64,000 bases of DNA, taken from Aureimonas altamirensis (GTDB lineage: Bacteria; Pseudomonadota; Alphaproteobacteria; Rhizobiales; Rhizobiaceae). Each line of letters opens with the position of its first letter. Position 1 is the first letter of the stretch. Below are positions 58,381-64,000 of this stretch, in pieces. The translations under genes and the position numbers were made by a program. The notes under the pieces were generated by a model. The model did not search any database, was not told the DNA's origin, and worked only from the letters and a program-made list of their open reading frames with translations. The stretch covers positions 1 through 64,000 of the forward strand of contig NZ_BBWQ01000012.1 in the NCBI RefSeq assembly GCF_001463885.1, read 5' to 3'.

Positions 58381-59366
58381 CGGAACGCCGGAGGATCGCG
58401 GTGATCGGCGGAGGAGCGTGGGGTACCGCGCTGGCTACCGTTGCGTCCCGCAACGGGCACGACGTGACGCTGTATGCCCGCGAGCGGCAGACGGTGGACG
58501 CCGTCAACGAGACGCATGAAAACCCGGCCTACCTGCCGGGGGTTGGACTGCCGGTGGAATTGACCGCAACGGACAACCTCGAAAGCGCCTTCGACGGCGC
58601 CGAGATGGCCCTGATCGTCGTACCGGCCCAGACGCTACGCATCCTGGCGCGGGAGTTGAAGTCCTTCCTGCCGGCCGGGCTGCCGCTGGTTTTGTGCAGC
58701 AAGGGCATCGAAAAGAGCACCGGGCGCTTTGCCTCGCAGGTCGTGGCCGACGAACTGCCCGACCAGCCGCTTGCGGTGCTGTCCGGCCCCAGCTTCGCGC
58801 ATGACGTTGCGCGCGGCCTACCCACCGCGGTCACGCTGGCCGCCGAGGACGTGGACCTGTCCGACAGGCTTGCCGCGGTGCTGTCGGGCGATACGCTGCG
58901 CATCTATGCCTCCAGCGACATCGTCGGCGTCGAGGCCGGCGGCGCCCTGAAGAACGTGCTTGCGCTGGCGGCGGGCGCCATTGCCGGACGGCACATGGGG
59001 CCGTCCGCCGGGGCAGCCATCATCACACGCGGCTTCGTGGAACTGCGCCGCCTTGGCGAGGCGCTCGGCGCGCGGACCGAAACGCTGATGGGCCTGTCCG
59101 GCCTCGGCGACCTCGTCCTGACCTGCTCCAGCGACCAGTCGCGCAATTTCGCCTATGGCGCCGCCCTCGGGCGCGGCGAGGATCTGACCACGCTGAAGCT
59201 GGCGGAGGGGGTCCATTCCGCCAGCATCGCGGCGCGGCTTGCCCGCCAGCACGGCATCGAGGCCCCCATCATCCAGACCGTCGCCGACGTGCTGGAAGGG
59301 TCGGTCTCGCTGGACGACGCCATCCGGGCGCTTCTGTCGCGCCCCCTGAAGCGCGAGACGGACTGA
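58377..59366 (+). CDS. gpsA: Glycerol-3-phosphate dehydrogenase [NAD(P)+]
   Basis: Makes sn-glycerol-3-phosphate for phospholipids, 329 residues. Nucleotide site [32 protein letters not shown], catalytic Lys in [17 protein letters not shown], and [14 protein letters not shown] with the conserved SRN motif. Coupled to tsaD by a four-base overlap; YciI gene follows 27 bases later. Confidence 0.96.
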   Translation: MTERRRIAVIGGGAWGTALATVASRNGHDVTLYARERQTVDAVNETHENPAYLPGVGLPVELTATDNLESAFDGAEMALIVVPAQTLRILARELKSFLPAGLPLVLCSKGIEKSTGRFASQVVADELPDQPLAVLSGPSFAHDVARGLPTAVTLAAEDVDLSDRLAAVLSGDTLRIYASSDIVGVEAGGALKNVLALAAGAIAGRHMGPSAGAAIITRGFVELRRLGEALGARTETLMGLSGLGDLVLTCSSDQSRNFAYGAALGRGEDLTTLKLAEGVHSASIAARLARQHGIEAPIIQTVADVLEGSVSLDDAIRALLSRPLKRETD

Positions 59367-59393
59367 CAGTTCAAAACCGAAAGAGGATCGATC

Positions 59394-59680
59394 ATGCTTT
59401 ATGCCCTGCTCTGTGAAGACCGCCCGGATGCCGGCAACCTGCGGGCCGAAACGCGGGCCGCGCATCTGGAGTATCTCAAGGGCCTCGGCCCGGTGCTGAA
59501 GTTCGCCGGCCCCTTCCTGGCCGAAGAGAAGCCGAACGGCAGCCTCGTCGTGGTGGAAGCGGCCAGCCACGACGAAGCGCGCAGCATCGCCGATGCCGAT
59601 CCCTATGCCAAAGCCGGCCTGTTTTCGGGCGTCACCATCCGCCGCTGGAACTGGTCGGTGAACAATCCGGAGCAGCAGTG

Positions 59681-59681
<1 letters not shown>
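59394..59681 (+). CDS. YciI-like protein
   Basis: A 95-residue ferredoxin-like-fold protein of the YCII family: ALLCEDRPDAGNLRAETRAAHLEYLKGLGPVLKFAGPFLAEEKPNGSLVVVEA, then ADPYAKAGLFSGVTIRRWNW. The conserved His (RAAHLEYL) and Asp (ADPY) form the proposed active site. Function in this context unknown. AGAGGATC precedes the ATG. Stop overlaps the EVE gene start by one base. Confidence 0.93.
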
Positions 59682-60118
<437 letters not shown>

Positions 60119-60127
60119 AACGACGTC

Positions 60128-60152
60128 GCCCCGGCCTTTTGCGGACCGGGGC
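60128..60152. terminator. Hairpin between the EVE gene and the 27-residue protein gene
   Basis: Arms GCCCCGG and CCGGGGC, with further CC/GG pairing around a bulge. It is ten bases past the EVE stop and ten bases before the converging small gene. Likely a bidirectional terminator. Confidence 0.55.
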
Positions 60153-60162
60153 GAGGCTTATT

Positions 60163-60246
60163 CTACGACAGGAAGCCGAAGAGCCAGAGAATGATGATGA
60201 TCGGGATGGGAATTCCGATCAACCACAGCAAACCACCCTTCATCAT
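60163..60246 (-). CDS. Very small hydrophobic membrane protein, 27 residues
   Basis: Minus-strand frame starting at ATG 60246: MMKGGLLWLIGIP, then PIIIILWLFGFLS, ending TAG. The whole chain is one transmembrane helix. An AGGAG lies ten bases ahead of the double ATG. Short proteins of the form MKGGLLWLIGIPIPIIxxLW recur in Alpha- and Betaproteobacteria, to my recollection, usually unannotated. Function unknown, possibly a regulatory subunit of a membrane complex or a stress peptide. Confidence 0.75.
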   Translation of the reverse strand: MMKGGLLWLIGIPIPIIIILWLFGFLS

Positions 60247-60308
60247 AACTCATTCTCCTCGTATGGATGCGTCATGCGGAAAAGTGCCGGAACGAGGTTC
60301 GGGTTCCA

Positions 60309-60971
60309 ATGATCACGCCCTATTCGCCTGATCGTGCACGGCGCTTCATCGAGGCCAACACGGCAGTTGCGTCTCCGCCGCACGTGCCGGAGCTGCGCCT
60401 GCACCTTGCCGACGATGCGCATGCGTTGTGGCACTCGACCGAGGAAGAGCTGGCGGCCATGGGGCTGCCGCCGCCCTTCTGGGCCTTCGCGTGGGCCGGC
60501 GGGCAGGGCCTGGCCCGCTACATCCTCGACAATCGTGCAGAGGTGGCGGGGCGCAGGATCGTCGATTTTGCCAGCGGCTCCGGCCTCGTCGCCATCGCTG
60601 CCATGAAAGCCGGCGCCGCGCATGCCACGGCGGTCGATATCGACCCGTTCGCCGAGGCCGCCATCGGCCTCAACACGCGGCTGAACAAGGTTGCCGCGGA
60701 GTGCGTCTCGCGGAATGTCGTCGGAAGCAGCCTCGATGCGGATTGCCTGCTGGCGGGCGACGTCTTCTATGACAAGGGCTTCGCCGACGCGATCATACCC
60801 TGGTTCGATACCCTGCTGCGGCAGGGTATCGACATCCTCGTCGGCGATCCCGGGCGCGCCTACCTGCCCCGGGACAGGCTCCGCCACCTCGCCACCTACC
60901 GCGTGCCGGTGACGCGGGCGCTGGAGGATGCGGAGGTCAAGCGCGTCGACATATACCGCTATGCGGGCTGA
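60309..60971 (+). CDS. Protein lysine methyltransferase, ETFB-KMT/PrmA-like
   Basis: A 220-residue class I SAM methyltransferase. RRIVDFASGSGLVAIAAMKAGA is the SAM-binding motif I, followed by ATAVDIDPFAEAAIGLN. PPPFWAFAWAGGQGLARYIL just before it is the signature of the electron-transfer-flavoprotein beta-subunit lysine methyltransferase (METTL20) group found in Alphaproteobacteria. Post-motif II is LAGDVFYDKGFADAIIPWF. Start ATG 60309 gives the family length; an earlier in-frame start at 60267 is possible. Its end overlaps the oxidoreductase gene by 13 bases. Confidence 0.9.
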   Translation: MITPYSPDRARRFIEANTAVASPPHVPELRLHLADDAHALWHSTEEELAAMGLPPPFWAFAWAGGQGLARYILDNRAEVAGRRIVDFASGSGLVAIAAMKAGAAHATAVDIDPFAEAAIGLNTRLNKVAAECVSRNVVGSSLDADCLLAGDVFYDKGFADAIIPWFDTLLRQGIDILVGDPGRAYLPRDRLRHLATYRVPVTRALEDAEVKRVDIYRYAG

Positions 60972-63280
60972 GGCGCCCCCGCCTTGAAAATGCGCACCGG
61001 TACGCTCTTGGCGGCCGGCACGTGGCTTTCCGTCGCGTGGTGCCATAGCGGGATCAGGCAGTTCAACTCCGGATAATATCCGGCGACATCACCCTGCGGC
61101 ACGTCAAAGGCATGAACGCGCAGATTGCCGACGCGCCGCTCCACCCCGTCGTCGGCGTGGGTTTGCAGGGTCACGAAATCCTGGTCGTTCAGCGCCAGCC
61201 GCTCCATGTCGGACCGGTTCATGAGGATGACGCGGCGCGTGCCGCTGATGCCGCGCAGGCGGTCGTCCATGCCGTAGACCGTGGTGTTGAACTGGTCGTT
61301 GGAGCGCACGGTCATCAGGTTGAAGACGTCGTATCCTGTCGTATCGATGTTCGGGTCCACGTCCAGCGTTTCCGGCACATAGAAATTGGCCTTGCCGGTT
61401 TCGGTGTTCCATTCCCGGCGGCACGCGGCGATGTCCCGGTGGAAGCCGCCCGGCTGCCGGAACCGGGCGTTGAAATCGTGGAAATCCTTCGGATAGGCGC
61501 GTGCGATCTCGTCGCGGACGATTCCGTAATCCGCAACCCATCCGTCCCAGTCGATGCTGCTTCGGCCTGGCACCGTCGCCTTGGCCAGCTCGGCCACGAT
61601 CTTCGGCTCGGAAAGAAGCACCGGCGAAGCCGGCGGGCGACGTCCGAAGGACGCGTGGACGCAGGCGGTCGAATCCTCCACCGACACGGTCTGGTCGCCG
61701 CTTGCCTGGGTGTCGCGCTCGATCCGACCCAGGCATGGCAGGAGATAGGTGACCTCTCCCGGCAGCAGATGGTTCCGGTTCAGCTTGGTGGCGATCTGCA
61801 CATGCAGCCGCAGGCCGCGCCATTTTTCCTCCACCAGGGCCGTTTCCGGCACCGCGCGCGAGAAGTTTCCGCCGAGGCCGATAAAGGCCTTAACGCTACC
61901 GTCGATGATGCCCTCGCAGGCTCCGATCGTATCCAGCCCCTTGTCCCGTGGCGGCTCGAAGCCATAAAATTCCGCGAACGCGTCCAGCGGCGCCAGCTCC
62001 GGTTTTTCCGTCATGCCCACGGTCCGCTGTCCCTGCACGTTGGAATGGCCGCGAATGGGCGATATGCCCGCCCCCGGCTTGCCAATCTGCCCGCGCATCA
62101 ACAGAAGGTTGGCCAGCATCCGCACATTGCCGACACCGTGCCGGTGCTGCGTCAGCCCCATGCCGTAATTGGCGATGACGCGCTCGGCCCGGGCGTACCG
62201 GCGCGCGACATCTTCCAGCGCATCCTGCGCAAGTCCGGAGCGGCTGGTGATCTCGTCCCAGCCGGTGGCGCGCACGAACGCCTCGAAGGCTTCGAAGCCA
62301 TGGCCGTGCTGTGCGATGAAGGCGCGGTCCACGGCCTTAGCCCCGGCTTCGCCGCCGGCGTCCTCGATGGCGAAGAGCGCCTTGGCGATGCCCGTCATGG
62401 CGGCCATGTCGCCGCCGCCCCGGAGCTGGAGATAGTCCGAGCTCATGCGGGTGCCTTCGCCGGGCGACAGCATCTCCGCCGGGGATTGCGGGTTCTTGAA
62501 GCGGATGAGGCCGCGTTCCAGCAGCGGGTTGAAGGCGATCACCGGCACCCCGCGCTTGCGCGCTTCCTGGATCGGGTGCAGCAAACGCGGTGCGTTGGTG
62601 CCGGTATTATGGCCGAAGAAGAAGATCATGTCGGCCTTTTCGAAATCCTCGATGGTCACGGTACCGACCGGTGATCCGATGGATTTCGGCAGGCCCACCG
62701 ACGTGGATTCGTGGCACATGTTGGACGAGTCCGGCAGGTTCTGCGAGCCGTAGACACGCGCGAAAAGCTGGTACATGTAGGTGGCTTCCAGCGAAGCCCG
62801 GCCCGACGCGTAGAAAACGACCGACCGTGGGTCCAGCGCCGCCAGTTCCCGCCCGATGGCGGTGAAGGCGTCTTCCCAGCTGACAGGTACATACTGGTCC
62901 AGCGAGGCGTCGTAGCGCAGCGGGTGAGTCAGCCGGCCCTGGCGCTCCAGATCGTGATCGGACCAGTCCCGCAGGGCGCTGACCCTGTGGCTGGCGAAAA
63001 AGTCCCGGTCGGTGCGGTGATGGGTCTGCTCCCAGATCGTCGCCTTTGCGCCGTTCTCGCAAAATTCGAATCGGTGGGGCGTCGCGGGTTTTGCCCAGGA
63101 GCAGGAAACGCAGGCGAAGCCGGTCGGCTTGTTCTGGCGATAGAGGCTTGCCCACAAGGCCGGGCTGCTTATGCCCTCGCGCGCGCTGTAGTTCGCCAGA
63201 GACCCGACCGAGCCCCAGCCGCCTGTGGGGCTGTCGTACTGCTCGACCTCGACCTTGTCGGCTTTGCGTTGACCGTCCAT
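60959..63280 (-). CDS. FdhF/YdeP-family molybdopterin oxidoreductase
   Basis: A 773-residue bis-MGD oxidoreductase of the YdeP (FdhF-alpha-like) family. GFACVSCSWAKP with Cys57 and Cys60, plus Cys74 in FEFCENGAKA, gives three N-terminal cysteines, as in the family. The pterin-binding parts follow: DPRSVVFYASGRASLEATYMYQLFARVYG, SSNMCHESTSVGL, and C-terminal NDQFNTTVYGMDDRLRGISGTRRVI. YdeP aids acid resistance in E. coli; substrate unknown. No fdhD or cytochrome partner is nearby in the window. Confidence 0.92.
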   Translation of the reverse strand: MDGQRKADKVEVEQYDSPTGGWGSVGSLANYSAREGISSPALWASLYRQNKPTGFACVSCSWAKPATPHRFEFCENGAKATIWEQTHHRTDRDFFASHRVSALRDWSDHDLERQGRLTHPLRYDASLDQYVPVSWEDAFTAIGRELAALDPRSVVFYASGRASLEATYMYQLFARVYGSQNLPDSSNMCHESTSVGLPKSIGSPVGTVTIEDFEKADMIFFFGHNTGTNAPRLLHPIQEARKRGVPVIAFNPLLERGLIRFKNPQSPAEMLSPGEGTRMSSDYLQLRGGGDMAAMTGIAKALFAIEDAGGEAGAKAVDRAFIAQHGHGFEAFEAFVRATGWDEITSRSGLAQDALEDVARRYARAERVIANYGMGLTQHRHGVGNVRMLANLLLMRGQIGKPGAGISPIRGHSNVQGQRTVGMTEKPELAPLDAFAEFYGFEPPRDKGLDTIGACEGIIDGSVKAFIGLGGNFSRAVPETALVEEKWRGLRLHVQIATKLNRNHLLPGEVTYLLPCLGRIERDTQASGDQTVSVEDSTACVHASFGRRPPASPVLLSEPKIVAELAKATVPGRSSIDWDGWVADYGIVRDEIARAYPKDFHDFNARFRQPGGFHRDIAACRREWNTETGKANFYVPETLDVDPNIDTTGYDVFNLMTVRSNDQFNTTVYGMDDRLRGISGTRRVILMNRSDMERLALNDQDFVTLQTHADDGVERRVGNLRVHAFDVPQGDVAGYYPELNCLIPLWHHATESHVPAAKSVPVRIFKAGAPQPA

Positions 63281-63346
63281 CGTTTCTTACCCCGCAATGC
63301 GTGTCGCCTTAGACAGCAATGGGCGGCAGGGACAGCGGTTCCGGCG

Positions 63347-63883
63347 TCAGCCCCGGACGATCAGTCGCGTGCCGCGCCGCAGCCATGGGCGAAGACGCAT
63401 CATGTCGGCCGGCGAGACGGCGACGCAGCCTTCCGTGGGCGCATAACCCGCGCGGGCGATGTGCAGGAATATGGCGCTGCCGCCGGCCCGCTTGCGCCGC
63501 GTCATGTTGAAATCGGTCACCACACCGAAATCGTAGAGCCGGTCGGCGCGCTGCAGGGTCTCCGCGCTGGCCGGAAAGGGCAGCCGCACCGGGCGGTTGT
63601 AGGCGGCGTGTGCCGGGGCGTCGCACCAGCCGTCGAAAGGCCGCGTCCAGTGCTGCGGCAGCGCCGGATGCAGGCCTGCGAGGCGGCCCTTGCGCCGGAA
63701 GGCGGACAGAAGGCGCATGGACGCAAGCGGCGTCGCGCCGTCTCCTTCGCGCTTGCGGGTGGTGATGCCGGTTCGGCCGAGAGCGCACCGAATGGCCAGC
63801 GGTCCGGCGGCCAGGATGCCGCGCGTCGGCGCACCCGGAGCCCGGCGCACGATGATAACCTTGTCAATCAAGCGTTTTTGCAT
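63347..63883 (-). CDS. L,D-transpeptidase (YkuD-like) family protein
   Basis: A 178-residue YkuD-type catalytic domain. The active-site run is HIARAGYAPTEGCVAVSPADM with His141 and Cys153, the standard HxxxxxxxPTxGC arrangement. The N-terminus IVRRAPGAPTRGILAAGPLAIRCALGRTG resembles the L,D-transpeptidase family and lacks a clear signal peptide from ATG 63883. It forms or exchanges 3-3 cross-links or anchors proteins to peptidoglycan if exported. The frame extends upstream to 63970, but that stretch does not look like the family. Confidence 0.88.
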   Translation of the reverse strand: MQKRLIDKVIIVRRAPGAPTRGILAAGPLAIRCALGRTGITTRKREGDGATPLASMRLLSAFRRKGRLAGLHPALPQHWTRPFDGWCDAPAHAAYNRPVRLPFPASAETLQRADRLYDFGVVTDFNMTRRKRAGGSAIFLHIARAGYAPTEGCVAVSPADMMRLRPWLRRGTRLIVRG

Positions 63884-63964
63884 TGCCTTGGCTGGAAAAA
63901 TGCCCTGTCTGCACACACATAATATGGAGTAAGCCGTGATCGAACCCCGATCGCAAGCATAGTC

Positions 63965-64000
63965 ATGCAACCTGACATCATCCTGACCGACGAGTATTCA
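63965..64000 (+). CDS. Possible start of a further gene, cut by window edge
   Basis: Twelve codons from ATG 63965 (MQPDIILTDEYS) run off the right edge without a stop. Position downstream of the divergent transpeptidase gene and the open frame make a gene start plausible, but nothing can be identified. Confidence 0.3.
   Translation, partial: MQPDIILTDEYS

Noticed and set aside
63883-63935. Promoter between the transpeptidase gene and the right-edge gene, from CATAAT at 63918-63923
   Set aside because: No -35 element lies at 16-18 bases; TTGCCT and TTGGCT are 24 or more bases away.

Overview
The window reads as a GC-rich alphaproteobacterial chromosome, most likely order Hyphomicrobiales (Rhizobiales). 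The evidence is gene content and order: ffh next to dapF-mtaB-ftsY-ispZ; a ccmA-B-C-D-G cluster divergent from acnA, which is followed by DUF1223 and DUF2794 genes; an invasion-associated locus B protein; and hemC-hemD-Mic60-like-hemY divergent from tsaD-gpsA-yciI-EVE. The genus cannot be fixed from the sequence alone. Coding density is very high, ATGA overlaps are common, and GTG or TTG starts are frequent. There is no rRNA, CRISPR array, insertion sequence or phage gene.

Layout. 1-8 kb: SRP GTPase ffh (cut by the left edge), an exo/endonuclease/phosphatase-fold membrane protein with a coupled leader ORF, dapF, mtaB, the SRP receptor ftsY, ispZ and a DUF533/TerB-like protein. 8-12 kb: an MFS carrier with an overlapping 43-residue membrane protein, then a cystine-type polar amino-acid ABC importer. 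12-15 kb, minus strand: cytochrome c maturation genes ccmA, ccmB, a GNAT acetyltransferase, ccmC, ccmD, ccmG. 15-31.7 kb: acnA, DUF1223, DUF2794, GNAT, Bax-inhibitor-1 protein, the YbbAP-type ABC exporter divergent from tesA, thpR, DUF1232, ialB, rlmN, GST, LysE and argG. 31.8-45 kb: a lactate permease, an LLM flavin oxidoreductase, a MarR-MFS efflux unit, an M3 oligopeptidase, typA, the metQNI methionine importer, ppa, YggT and a tRNA-Ala(CGC).

45-52 kb is the most accessory-looking part. Downstream of the tRNA lie a ParDE toxin-antitoxin pair with a long AT-rich operator, a DUF892 ferritin-like protein, a Crp/Fnr regulator with a TTG start, a manganese catalase and a zinc alcohol dehydrogenase; this looks like a stress or peroxide/aldehyde module. 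It is followed by a minus-strand TerB / glutamine amidotransferase / aspartate-nucleophile hydrolase operon. 52-60 kb is the heme operon, carrying an alphaproteobacterial Mic60-like protein, with tsaD-gpsA-yciI-EVE diverging from it. 60-64 kb holds a 27-residue membrane protein, a protein methyltransferase, an FdhF/YdeP-type molybdopterin oxidoreductase, an L,D-transpeptidase and the first codons of a possible further gene.

I did not find a clearly new multi-gene system. The observations most worth checking are: a TTTCGC-N4-GCGAAA palindrome on both sides of typA, the second copy sitting in the metQ promoter region with a third half-site two helical turns away; the tRNA-adjacent stress block with a divergent small gene behind an EcfG-like promoter; the acetyltransferase embedded in the ccm operon; the TerB/GATase/hydrolase operon; and several very small membrane proteins.
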